From NCBI GenBank assembly GCA_018711305.1, contig DVIL01000034.1, positions 1 to 64,000 on the forward strand: DNA of 64,000 nt, in the 5' to 3' direction. Shown one piece after another: positions 37,125-46,699 of this stretch; the stretch's first letter is position 1, and each line of letters begins with the position of its first letter. A program made the translations under genes and the position numbers. A model generated the notes under the pieces. The model did not search any database, was not told the origin of the DNA, and worked only from the letters and a program-made list of their open reading frames with translations. Source of the DNA: Candidatus Coprenecus stercorigallinarum (GTDB taxonomy: Bacteria > Bacteroidota > Bacteroidia > Bacteroidales > UBA932).

Positions 37125-38264
37125 TTACTTTCCAGCCGCAGGGACCTTTGTTACAGTGATAGTCTCGTTTTTCTCGTTATATACGATATTGAATTTGCCG
37201 GCTTCCGTAACCTTGATGTTCGAGCCTCCCTTCTTCACCTTCATGGGGGTATTCAGGGCAAATTTCACGTTATCATCAAGACCGCGGTCGTCATCCCAGG
37301 CTTTCTTCATTCTGATCTTGAACTCACCGTCCTTGTTGAACTCCAGGTTCTGGGCTGTCCAGGTTCCGGCAGTCTCGTCATAGAGCATGGGAGCATCGTT
37401 CGCCCAACCGTCACCGGATACCTGTCCGATAACGCCCCAGCCGAGGAAGTACATCTTCTTAGCCGCAGAGTCGAGCACGATAACCTGACTTCCGGCCTGT
37501 CCTTCACCGACTCCGAAATTGACGGCATTGGGATCGTCAATCGTTATGTCGACAGGCACACCGACCTTCAGTTTTGTATCTCCGTCCTTGCCTGTTCCTC
37601 CGATAATGCCGTACTCAGCATTATTGTTGAAGTGCAGGATGAACTGGCCGCCCTCAGCCATGGTGATGGCAGGGGTCGTGTAGATCTTGCTCTTGGGAGG
37701 GAATTCGGAAAGATAGCTGTACAGCTTCCAGTTGCGGGCTTCCGTAAAGTCACCTGTCGCACCCCACATATTCTCCTGAATCAGAGACTGAGGAACAAAA
37801 GCCGCAACCTTTGTCTCGAGGCTGCCTGTAACGAGGGTCTCCATTCCCTCTACAGGGTTGGACTCACTCATCATCTCGGCCTCAACCCTCAAATATACCG
37901 TCACCAGCTCATCAAAGGGGCAGTTCAGAGTCATGAGTGCATTGTTGATGGTGTTGGCATCAACGGTTATTCCTTCGGAGCAGTCTGTCACGCTCGTAAG
38001 GTTCTGCTTGCTGGAGAAGTCCTGCTTTACATCGGCAACAGCCGTATACCTGATGCTGGTAGCCACACCGTAGCTGGCTTCCGAGATCTTCAGAGTCACA
38101 AATTCGCCGCCTTCCTTGATATCATAGCTGGCCGCAAGATTCTCCGTGAACTGAGGAGCCACCATATCCTCAGGATGGTATACCGTAAGGGTCTTCTCCT
38201 GGCACGATGTAAGCACAAGGGCAGACATCGAGGCGGCCAAGAGTATATTGAAAATCTTTTTCAT
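37125..38264 (-). CDS. SusE/SusF-like outer-membrane starch-binding lipoprotein
   Basis: Lipobox VLTSCQ; position next to SusD; SusE-type N-terminus and terminal repeat-like domains. Confidence 0.8.
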   Translation of the reverse strand: MKKIFNILLAASMSALVLTSCQEKTLTVYHPEDMVAPQFTENLAASYDIKEGGEFVTLKISEASYGVATSIRYTAVADVKQDFSSKQNLTSVTDCSEGITVDANTINNALMTLNCPFDELVTVYLRVEAEMMSESNPVEGMETLVTGSLETKVAAFVPQSLIQENMWGATGDFTEARNWKLYSYLSEFPPKSKIYTTPAITMAEGGQFILHFNNNAEYGIIGGTGKDGDTKLKVGVPVDITIDDPNAVNFGVGEGQAGSQVIVLDSAAKKMYFLGWGVIGQVSGDGWANDAPMLYDETAGTWTAQNLEFNKDGEFKIRMKKAWDDDRGLDDNVKFALNTPMKVKKGGSNIKVTEAGKFNIVYNEKNETITVTKVPAAGK

Positions 38265-38291
38265 ATTGGTTTCTGTGTTTTTGTTGTTCTG

Positions 38292-39911
38292 TTAATAGCC
38301 TGGATTCTGCTTCAGCTTGCTGTTGGAGTTGATCTCATTGGCAGGAATGGGGAAGATGTTGTAGCGTTCGTCTACAGACCTTCCGTTGAGATCACCGCCC
38401 TTCCAGTCCCAGAGATAGCTTCCGGTAGTGAGGAGGTTGAAGCGTACAAGGTCCTGACGGCGCAGGTTCTCCCAGTAGAGCTCGCGGCCGCGCTCGCTGA
38501 TGATATCGTCGAGAGTAATATTGCTGATCGATGAGACACCGGCCCTGGCACGTACCGCATTGAAGGCATCCCTTCCGTCCTGCTCGAGAGAACCGTTGCG
38601 GATCTGGGCCTCAGCCAGCATCAGATAAGCGTCGGCTGCCCTGAAGATAGGATAGTCGGTGTTGGGCCATGCGGCTCCGGATGTGGGACGCGAACCGTCT
38701 GCATTGCGGTTTGTGAACTTGAGGGCGCACATACCGCTGCCGAAATCGGAATTGTTGATAATATAGTAGTCATGCTTGTCCTCTCCGGTAAAATCTGTAC
38801 CGTCTGTAAACAGATACCTGCTGTCATTCTCCTTATCATCAAACCTGTCAAGGAACTTTCCGGTTACGACCACACCGCCCCATCCGTCATCGACTCCGAG
38901 TGAATCGGCCCAATCCTTGTTTCCTGCTACGAGGGAGGACTTGATGACGAAATTGGAACCGCCGTAGGTCTGGATATTCTCGGCATCACTCTGGACGGCA
39001 AAGATAATCTCGTTGGTAAACTGATGGTTGTCGGCAGAGAAGAGTCCGTGATAGTTGGCCTCCAGTGCAGGATAGGACTTCAGGAGGCTGCGGCACTCGT
39101 TGATGCACTCGCTCCATGCGGTGACGGGAGCACGGCCTTCAGCATCGTTGGAGGTGTAGACCTCGGCATTGAGGTATATTTTGGCCAGCAGCATGGTAGC
39201 GAATTCCTGGCTTGTACGGCCGTACTCGGTGGAAGCCGCGGGACGCAGATCGGAGCGGAATCCGTTCTCGCCTGCTATCTCCTCGATGAGCCACTCATAG
39301 AGGTCGTAGCGGGAAATCTGGTCGGGACCGGTGGATCCTACTGAGTTCTCCTCTGTAGAGAAGGGCACGTTTCCGAACATATCCATGGCGTGCCAGTAGC
39401 TGAGAGCTCTTAAAGCCCTGGCCTGGGCAATCATGTAGTTCATCTCCTCGCCCTTAAGATCATCTGAAGCCAGGTTGGCACGGCGGATGAACTCATTGCA
39501 GATACCTATCTGATAATACAGACGGGAGAACATGGCTGTCACGAACACGTCCGAATTGGTCCAGCTGAGTCCGTGAAGGGACTTGATGGTCTGGTCGTTC
39601 CAGCATGTGCTGGCCTCGTCGGTAGGAAGCTCGTTGAGGTAGAAGAGGGCACGCATATACTGTCCGAAACCGCCGTCGACACCGCTGATGTCGGGGTCAC
39701 CGTTAGGACCGAGAGAGGAGCTGACGGACAGACCGCCGTAGCACTTGGCCAGCAGCTGCTGGTATGCTCCGACACTGTTGAGCACATCCTCGGGCATGTC
39801 GATATTGGGGTCGATAGGACGGACATTGAGGTCGTTCACGCAGGATGTTGCAGTGAAGAGCATCGCTGCGGAAACCATTACCGATGTCAATATTGTTGTA
39901 ATTTTTTTCAT
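38292..39911 (-). CDS. RagB/SusD family nutrient-binding lipoprotein
   Basis: Lipobox TATSC; ARALRALSYWHAMDMFGNVPF; C-terminal NIFPIPANEINSNSKLKQNPGY. Confidence 0.95.
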   Translation of the reverse strand: MKKITTILTSVMVSAAMLFTATSCVNDLNVRPIDPNIDMPEDVLNSVGAYQQLLAKCYGGLSVSSSLGPNGDPDISGVDGGFGQYMRALFYLNELPTDEASTCWNDQTIKSLHGLSWTNSDVFVTAMFSRLYYQIGICNEFIRRANLASDDLKGEEMNYMIAQARALRALSYWHAMDMFGNVPFSTEENSVGSTGPDQISRYDLYEWLIEEIAGENGFRSDLRPAASTEYGRTSQEFATMLLAKIYLNAEVYTSNDAEGRAPVTAWSECINECRSLLKSYPALEANYHGLFSADNHQFTNEIIFAVQSDAENIQTYGGSNFVIKSSLVAGNKDWADSLGVDDGWGGVVVTGKFLDRFDDKENDSRYLFTDGTDFTGEDKHDYYIINNSDFGSGMCALKFTNRNADGSRPTSGAAWPNTDYPIFRAADAYLMLAEAQIRNGSLEQDGRDAFNAVRARAGVSSISNITLDDIISERGRELYWENLRRQDLVRFNLLTTGSYLWDWKGGDLNGRSVDERYNIFPIPANEINSNSKLKQNPGY

Positions 39912-39932
39912 GATATTCAGATCCCTTTAAGA

Positions 39933-42905
39933 TTAGAAGTTGTATTTAAGACCGATGATGTAGGTGGTAGGACGGGGATACAGGTTGTTGTCGATACCGT
40001 TGAACACCTCAGGGTCGATACCGGAGTACTTGGTGATGGTGGCCACGTTCTGGACTGTTCCGAAGAGGTTCAGGCTACCGCCCTTACCGAGGTCGAAGAG
40101 ATAGCTGAGGGTGATGCGGTCGATCTTGAAGAAGGAACCGTCCTCAAGCCAGTAATCGGACAGATAAGCGGCATTGTTGAAGCCGAGACCGATGGCGTTG
40201 CTCATACAGTTGCGCACAAAAGTGTTTGTCCACAGGTCGGAGAGCAGGGACAGACGGGATGCGTTGTTGTTGTACACCGTGTTGCCGAGGTTACCGTGAC
40301 CGGAGATGGCCAGGGTCAGATTCTTCCAGGATACAGAGGTATTGAAACCGATGGTCCACTTGGGAGCGGCCTGTCCGGTATAGTAGAGGTCGTCCGCGTC
40401 GATAACACCGTCATTGTTCCGGTCAACGTAAGCGTCGGGGATGGGAGCACCGCTCTCGTCGTAGATCTGCTCATACACATAGAAAGTGTTGGCTGGATAG
40501 CCGACCATGTGCCTCTGGATGTTGTTGCCGATACCGCCGCTGATACCGCCGGTCTCCACACCCTTGTAGCCGTCACCGTCGTTTGTGGTCAGCTTGGTGA
40601 TGCGGTTCTGGTTGTATGCGAAGTTGGCTCCTACTGTCCAGTTCCAGTCCCTGGTCTGTACGGGAATACCGGTAATCTCGAACTCAACTCCCTTGTTGAC
40701 GAGAGAACCGATGTTGGCGGTCAGATAGTTGGTCAGGTTGGCTCCGGCAGCTACAGGAGTGTAGTTGAGCAGGTCTGTAGTCTCCCTGTAGTAAACATCC
40801 AGGGTACCGAACAGACGGTCGTTGAAGAAGCCGTAATCAATACCGACGTTGTAGGTGGTGGTGGTCTCCCACTTCAGGTCTGCATTGTAACCGTCAGCCG
40901 TGATGGGGATGATGGGCACACCGTTGAACATATAGTAGCTTCCGATCAGGTTGGTCTGATATGTAGGAAGTGTAGGATAGTCACCGGCATTGAGGTCCTG
41001 CTGACCGGTCTGGCCCCAGCTCAGGCGGAGCTTGAGGTCGGATACTGCCTGAGCGTCCTTCAGGAAGCTCTCACCCTTGATGTTCCATCCGAGAGCCACG
41101 GAAGGGAAGAAACCCCATTTGTTGTTGGAGAAACGGGATGTACCGTCCCAACGGACTGTGGCTGTCACCATGTAACGGTTGTCGTAGTTGTAGTTGGCAC
41201 GTCCGAAGAAGGATACGAGGAAGTACTCGGACTTGTTGTGCACGTCAGCGAGGACTACAGGCTCGGCCGTAGGATTCTCGGGGTCAACCTGAGTACGGGA
41301 TACGCTGTTGCTCTCAGTGTAGAAGTGCTGCCAGGAGTAACCGGCCATGATTCCGAAGTTGTGCTTGCCGATTTCCTTGGTATAGTCGGCGTAGGCCTCG
41401 AGGGTCATGTCCTGCTTGGTCTGGTCATAGGGATTGTCGAGACCGCGGCCGTTCTGGGTCTGGTCGTGGGCACTCTGCTCAGCTCCGTAGGGAATGGTCA
41501 CCTGACCTTCCGAATGGGAGTAGTCGAGACCGAGGTTGAGGTTCAGTCTCAGGTCCTCGAATCCGTGAATCTTGTAGTCGAACTGGGCGTTGCCTATGAA
41601 ACGGGAAGCCTTGGAACGGTCATCTTTCTGATAGAGAGCCGCCACAGGGTTGAGGGTTGACTGGGTATTGAAGGCGTCCGCACCCATCCATGCCCTGTAG
41701 GATCCGTCCTCGTTGTACACGGGCTGAGTAGGATCGTACTCAACTGCAGCCGAGATGGCTCCGGTGTTGGCGAAGCGGTTGTTCTGGAACATACCCTTAC
41801 CGTTGAGGGAGATGGTCAGATGGTCGTCGAAGAGGGTGGGAGTCAGGTTGAGGGAGACTGTTCCTCTCTCCATTCCTGAGGTCTTCAGAGTACCTTTCTC
41901 ATTGAGATAGCCTCCGGACACACGGTAAGGCATATAGCCGGCCTTGCCAAGCTTGAAGTTGCCCTGGAGACCGATATTGGCCTCATGGCTCATTCCGAGC
42001 TGGAATATCTCTTTCTGCCAGTCGGTATTCGCATCTCCGAGAACATCGAGGGCGGGAGCGAATGTAGGATACTTGGCTGCATACTCTGCCAGACCTGCCC
42101 TCATCTCATCGGCCGTCATCACGTCCAGATACTTGGTATTCTGAGACACTGAGAAGGTATAGTCCGCGCTGATTTTAGGCACTGCGGAGTCATTCTTGCT
42201 GCCCTTCTTGGTGGTGATGATGATCACACCGTTCGACGCACGCGAACCGTAGATGGCGGTCGCCGAGGCGTCCTTGAGGACGGTGAAGGTCTCGATATCG
42301 TTGGGGTTGATGGAGGAGAGCTGGTCAGCCACACCGCTGATACCGGTGTTGGTGATGGGCAGACCGTCGATCACGATCAGAGGGTCATTCACTGCAGACA
42401 GGGACGAACCTCCACGGATACGGATGGTGGATCCGGAACCGGGGGCACCGTCGCCCTCTGTAATAACGACACCGGCCGACTTGCCTTTCAGCAGCTCTGC
42501 GGGAGAGGTAACGACACCCTTGTTCAGCTGGTCGGCACGGACTGTAGCTACCGAACCGGTCAGGTCTTCTTTCTTCACTGTACCGTAACCGATGACCACA
42601 ACCTCTTCGAGCATCTGTGTATCATCCTCGAGGGTAATGACTGCAGGCACCTGGTCGGCCTGGAATACGAGTGTCTTGTAACCGATGAGCGTGATTTCGA
42701 TCATCGAGGAAGCAGAGGGAACGACCAGTTCGAAATAACCGTCCAGGTCTGTTTCCGTACCGTTGAGTGTCCCCTGTTCGAGGACTGCAGCTCCGATTAC
42801 GGGTCCAATCGCATCCACAACCTGGCCCTTCACAGTGTACTGTGCCCAGGCCGTACTGAGCGAGAGGAGTGTAATCGAGATTAACGCTGTCATCAATCTT
42901 TTCAT
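39933..42905 (-). CDS. SusC/RagA family TonB-dependent outer-membrane transporter
   Basis: Carboxypeptidase-D-like plug start, VVVIGYGTVKKEDLTGSVATV, C-terminal YPRPTTYIIGLKYNF. Confidence 0.97.
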   Translation of the reverse strand: MKRLMTALISITLLSLSTAWAQYTVKGQVVDAIGPVIGAAVLEQGTLNGTETDLDGYFELVVPSASSMIEITLIGYKTLVFQADQVPAVITLEDDTQMLEEVVVIGYGTVKKEDLTGSVATVRADQLNKGVVTSPAELLKGKSAGVVITEGDGAPGSGSTIRIRGGSSLSAVNDPLIVIDGLPITNTGISGVADQLSSINPNDIETFTVLKDASATAIYGSRASNGVIIITTKKGSKNDSAVPKISADYTFSVSQNTKYLDVMTADEMRAGLAEYAAKYPTFAPALDVLGDANTDWQKEIFQLGMSHEANIGLQGNFKLGKAGYMPYRVSGGYLNEKGTLKTSGMERGTVSLNLTPTLFDDHLTISLNGKGMFQNNRFANTGAISAAVEYDPTQPVYNEDGSYRAWMGADAFNTQSTLNPVAALYQKDDRSKASRFIGNAQFDYKIHGFEDLRLNLNLGLDYSHSEGQVTIPYGAEQSAHDQTQNGRGLDNPYDQTKQDMTLEAYADYTKEIGKHNFGIMAGYSWQHFYTESNSVSRTQVDPENPTAEPVVLADVHNKSEYFLVSFFGRANYNYDNRYMVTATVRWDGTSRFSNNKWGFFPSVALGWNIKGESFLKDAQAVSDLKLRLSWGQTGQQDLNAGDYPTLPTYQTNLIGSYYMFNGVPIIPITADGYNADLKWETTTTYNVGIDYGFFNDRLFGTLDVYYRETTDLLNYTPVAAGANLTNYLTANIGSLVNKGVEFEITGIPVQTRDWNWTVGANFAYNQNRITKLTTNDGDGYKGVETGGISGGIGNNIQRHMVGYPANTFYVYEQIYDESGAPIPDAYVDRNNDGVIDADDLYYTGQAAPKWTIGFNTSVSWKNLTLAISGHGNLGNTVYNNNASRLSLLSDLWTNTFVRNCMSNAIGLGFNNAAYLSDYWLEDGSFFKIDRITLSYLFDLGKGGSLNLFGTVQNVATITKYSGIDPEVFNGIDNNLYPRPTTYIIGLKYNF

Positions 42906-42940
42906 ACGTTAAATGTTTAATAATTTTACTTTTGTATAAA

Positions 42941-44287
42941 TTAGTTTAATTGTTGTTTCTTCTTGCCGAAAAGCCGCAGCTGCACAGGGTCGTCCTTGTC
43001 CTCCACGAAGATGACCGAGATGGAGGCTATCAGCAGACAGAGCCCTGAGAATACCATGGCGTAGATAGTGTGGCCGCCGTACACATGATTGACGAGAACC
43101 CCGCCGAGAAGGCCGTTGCATACCTGCGGTATAGTGATGAAAAAGTTGAAAATCCCCATGAATACCCCCATCTTGGCGGGAGGCAGGGAACCTGCAAGGA
43201 TAGAATACGGCATTGCGAGGATGCTGCCCCAGGCTATGCCGACTCCGATCATGGAGACAATCAGCAGATTCGGATTCTTGAAAAGGAAGAAGGAGGCGAA
43301 ACCGAGAGCTCCAAGGAGGAGGGAAAGGGAATGGGTGGCCTTACGTCCTATCTTCGAGGCTATCCAGGGCAGGAGGAAGGCATAGACTGCAGCCACACCA
43401 TTATATATGCCCTGCAGTACCCCGACCCAGTCTCCGGCATTGCCGAATGCCACAGAGTTACGGTCGACTGTATTGTAGCAGTGCTCTGCCACGGCGGGAG
43501 TCATGTACACCCACATCGAGAAAAGTGCGAACCAGGAGAAGAACTGCACTACGCCTAACTGCACCATTGTCTTGGGCATACGGCCGAAATCCTTGAATAT
43601 CTCGAGGAATCCTCCGTCCTTTTCTTTCTTCTTCCCCTGCTCCGGAGGGTATTCGTTTGTGCTGATGACTGTCCAGAGGACACAGATCAACAGCACGGCC
43701 GAGCCGATGTAGAAAGCTGTCCTGACATTGGGGGCGACACCGCCATCTACGGCAGGGGTATTGGACATTCCGAACCAGTTGGTAAGTACATAAGGAAGGA
43801 CGGCTCCGACAACGGCGCCGATGCCGATAAGGGATGTCTGCATGGAAAAGCCGAGGGTCCTCTGCTCAGAAGGCAGCTTGTCGGCGACCAGGGCACGGAA
43901 AGGTTCCATTGCAACATTGATGGAGGCATCCATAATCATAAGAATACCGGCACCTATCAGCAGAGGAGACAGGAAACCGGCAAGGGATGGCGAGTTGGGC
44001 ATCAGGAAAAGCATGATGGAGGCGAGTATGGCGCCTGTGAGAAAATAAGGACGCCTCCTTCCGAGCCTGCACCATGTACGGTCGCTGTAATGTCCTATGA
44101 TGGGCTGGACAATCATGCCAGTAATGGGTGCCGCCAGCCAGAAATATGACAGATGTTCCACGTCTGCGCCGAATGACTGCAGAATCCTGCTCACATTTGC
44201 ATTCTGCAGGGCAAGGCCGAACTGAATTCCGAGAAACCCGAAACTCATGTTGAATATCTGCCAGAATGTCATTTTCCTTTTTTCCAT
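42941..44287 (-). CDS. MFS sugar (maltose/sucrose-type) transporter
   Basis: FWQIFNMSFGFLGIQFGLALQNANVSRIL...IVQPIIGHYSDRTWCRLGRRRPYFL. Confidence 0.9.
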   Translation of the reverse strand: MEKRKMTFWQIFNMSFGFLGIQFGLALQNANVSRILQSFGADVEHLSYFWLAAPITGMIVQPIIGHYSDRTWCRLGRRRPYFLTGAILASIMLFLMPNSPSLAGFLSPLLIGAGILMIMDASINVAMEPFRALVADKLPSEQRTLGFSMQTSLIGIGAVVGAVLPYVLTNWFGMSNTPAVDGGVAPNVRTAFYIGSAVLLICVLWTVISTNEYPPEQGKKKEKDGGFLEIFKDFGRMPKTMVQLGVVQFFSWFALFSMWVYMTPAVAEHCYNTVDRNSVAFGNAGDWVGVLQGIYNGVAAVYAFLLPWIASKIGRKATHSLSLLLGALGFASFFLFKNPNLLIVSMIGVGIAWGSILAMPYSILAGSLPPAKMGVFMGIFNFFITIPQVCNGLLGGVLVNHVYGGHTIYAMVFSGLCLLIASISVIFVEDKDDPVQLRLFGKKKQQLN

Positions 44288-44436
44288 ATAGGTCTTAGCA
44301 TGGTTTTAAGCGGTGACAAAAATAGAAAGCCGTACCTTTTTAAACATTATAGTTTTCGACGAGGTGTTAAATTTTCATGACGAATTGTAACATTATTTTA
44401 ACAAACGGGAAATAAGTCTTAACTTTGCGGCCGAGT

Positions 44437-45198
44437 ATGAAAGTCCTTATCATAGAAGACGAGATACCTGCACAGCAGATTCTGATAAAGCTGATCGGAA
44501 AGTACTTCCCCGACTTTACAGTATCGGGGACGATAGACTCCGTAGAGGAAGCGGTCAAGTATTTGAAGCATCACTCTCCGGATCTCATCTTCATGGACGT
44601 GGAGCTGTCTGACGGCAAATGCTTCGAGATTTTCAGGCAGACGGAAATATCCTGTCCGGTCATCATCACCACCGCATACGCTGACTATGCCTTGGACGCC
44701 TTCAAGGCCAAGTGCATCGACTATCTGATGAAACCCATAGAGGCGGAAGCCTTCAGGGAATCCGTAGACAGATGCATGCAGTTATGCGGGGTAACTGCCG
44801 CCGCGCCTCCCCCGGCCAAACCGGTCCCGAGCGTAACATCCTATGCCAAGACTGCGTACAAACATCACTTTACCATCAAGTTAGGAAGCCAGATTCTGGT
44901 TATTGACGTCAACGACATAGCTTATTTCTATTCCACGGACAAGTCCACATGGCTTGTCACCCGCGACGGGAAACAGTATATGACCGACGAATCCCTGGTG
45001 ACTGTGGAGGGCGAAGTGGATCCCGCCAGATTCTACAAGATATCGCGCAAGTGCATAGTCGGCATCAATTCCATATACACCATCTCCAAATACTTCAACT
45101 CCAGGCTGAAAGTCACTCTGTCACCCAAGAACATCGAACCGGTAATCGTTCCACGCGACAGGGTGCAGTCCTTCATGGAGTGGCTCGAGGGGGCATAG
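44437..45198 (+). CDS. LytTR family response regulator
   Basis: MKVLIIEDEIPAQQIL receiver, LIFMDVELSDG, KPIEAEAF, LytTR C-terminus; taactttg promoter box just upstream. Confidence 0.9.
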   Translation: MKVLIIEDEIPAQQILIKLIGKYFPDFTVSGTIDSVEEAVKYLKHHSPDLIFMDVELSDGKCFEIFRQTEISCPVIITTAYADYALDAFKAKCIDYLMKPIEAEAFRESVDRCMQLCGVTAAAPPPAKPVPSVTSYAKTAYKHHFTIKLGSQILVIDVNDIAYFYSTDKSTWLVTRDGKQYMTDESLVTVEGEVDPARFYKISRKCIVGINSIYTISKYFNSRLKVTLSPKNIEPVIVPRDRVQSFMEWLEGA

Positions 45199-45205
45199 CC
45201 GTCAA

Positions 45206-46255
45206 CTATTGTATAAGAGGTATACGCACAATGAACTCGGAATCCGTCTTCCGGGCCTCCACCCGGCGTGAAAACAGGATTTCGTACTGCCGGCTGATAT
45301 TCTGCAGTCCGGTACCGGATGGGATGCCTTCTTCGGATTTCTTCGGATTGAGATTGTTGCGGACCACGACGCACCTGTCCTCCACCGTAATGCCGATATG
45401 CAGGATGCTGGTGGAGTTCACCACATTGTGCTTGACAGCGTTCTCGACCATCATCTGGAGTGTACAGGGGACAATCATGGACTGGTAATATTTTTCGGGA
45501 ATATCAATTACGGTCACAAAACCGCAGCCGAATCTTTCCTTGAGCAGGTCACTGTACTTGCCTACAAACTCCAGTTCTTCCTCCAGCATGACGAGGGTGT
45601 GTTTCTCGAGATTCAGGAAATAGCGGTAGACTCCCGCCAGTTTCCCCGCATAATCACTGGCCCTATCTGCATCCTCATGTATCAGATACTGAAGGACATT
45701 GAGACAGTTGAAAAGAAAATGAGGATTGGTCTCGCTCTTCAGCAGCTGATACTGGTAGTTGGCCCTGGCCTGCTTTTCGGCCTCCACGGCCACTGCCCTG
45801 CGGTTCGTCCAGCGGTAATAGAAAACCAGATCCATGGTCAGGATAACCACCGCGTTGAATACGAAATTGCTCACATAGGTAAAGAGGAAAAGACGGCTGA
45901 AGAATCCTACCCCGTCCTGCACATGCGGATACTGCCACGCCCGTACCAGCACCGAGACCACAAAGGCCATCAGCAGGATCAGCACCACCTCTGCCGCAGA
46001 CCTTACAATGGTCCTGCCTCCATAGGGGAACTTACTGACCAGCAGGCGTACCAGAAAGAAATCAGCTATCACTGCCCCGATCGTCAGGGGATAGTTGGAG
46101 AGTGTCTGAAAAAGGAAGTCCCCGAAATATAGGCCGAAACTTTCATAGAACATGGGCATGACCTTTTCTATCACCACCCTCACGAAGAGGACCACTACAG
46201 TGATGATCAAGAGGTCTACTGCCGAAACCTTTCCGCTGCTATCTGCCTTTGACAT
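45206..46255 (-). CDS. LytS/YehU-type sensor histidine kinase
   Basis: NYQYQLLKSETNPHFLFNCLNVLQYLIHED; TM segments in the N-terminal half. Confidence 0.9.
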   Translation of the reverse strand: MSKADSSGKVSAVDLLIITVVVLFVRVVIEKVMPMFYESFGLYFGDFLFQTLSNYPLTIGAVIADFFLVRLLVSKFPYGGRTIVRSAAEVVLILLMAFVVSVLVRAWQYPHVQDGVGFFSRLFLFTYVSNFVFNAVVILTMDLVFYYRWTNRRAVAVEAEKQARANYQYQLLKSETNPHFLFNCLNVLQYLIHEDADRASDYAGKLAGVYRYFLNLEKHTLVMLEEELEFVGKYSDLLKERFGCGFVTVIDIPEKYYQSMIVPCTLQMMVENAVKHNVVNSTSILHIGITVEDRCVVVRNNLNPKKSEEGIPSGTGLQNISRQYEILFSRRVEARKTDSEFIVRIPLIQ

Positions 46256-46634
46256 GCCAGTTCCTGCGTACTAACAGAATGATGATCTCGCCGAGCACTC
46301 CGGTAGTCACCATCGTGACTATCACATTGATCCACACACCCCACGACGGCACGGCCCTCTCGAGAAGCCCCGCACCTTCCGTCCCTATGTAGAATCCGGC
46401 GAAACAGGAAAGGAACGCCAGTCCGAGGAACACGTCGAAAGTGGCTCCATAAAACTTGATAAGGGCAAACACCATGGCTATCGTCAGGCATGTCAGGAAT
46501 ATCCCGTCCCCCACTTTTGTGTCATGCAGAACAAGACAGGTAAGGGCATGGGCAAGGACGAAAAGCAGAACTATGAAATTGGAGGTGAGAAGATCCCTCC
46601 GGGCATTGTCTGATCGTGAGAAAAACCGCTTCAT
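46239..46634 (-). CDS. Small membrane protein overlapping the histidine kinase
   Basis: Hydrophobic, about 131 aa, 17-bp overlap with the kinase start. Confidence 0.6.
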   Translation of the reverse strand: MKRFFSRSDNARRDLLTSNFIVLLFVLAHALTCLVLHDTKVGDGIFLTCLTIAMVFALIKFYGATFDVFLGLAFLSCFAGFYIGTEGAGLLERAVPSWGVWINVIVTMVTTGVLGEIIILLVRRNWHVKGR

Positions 46635-46699
46635 AGTGTCTTGAGAGATATTTCTGTAAAATTAAGGATTTTTCCATAAATTTGCAAAAAATCCAAAAG

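Noticed and set aside
44360-44405. tgttaaa...tttaaca and gtcttaa repeats before the LytTR gene as an autoregulatory site
   Set aside because: Only 7-bp arms in AT-rich sequence, and no clear match to a LytTR direct-repeat consensus by eye.
46666-46694. ggattttt...aaaaatcc inverted repeat over the malQ promoter as an operator
   Set aside because: Short and AT-rich; plausible by chance without comparative support.
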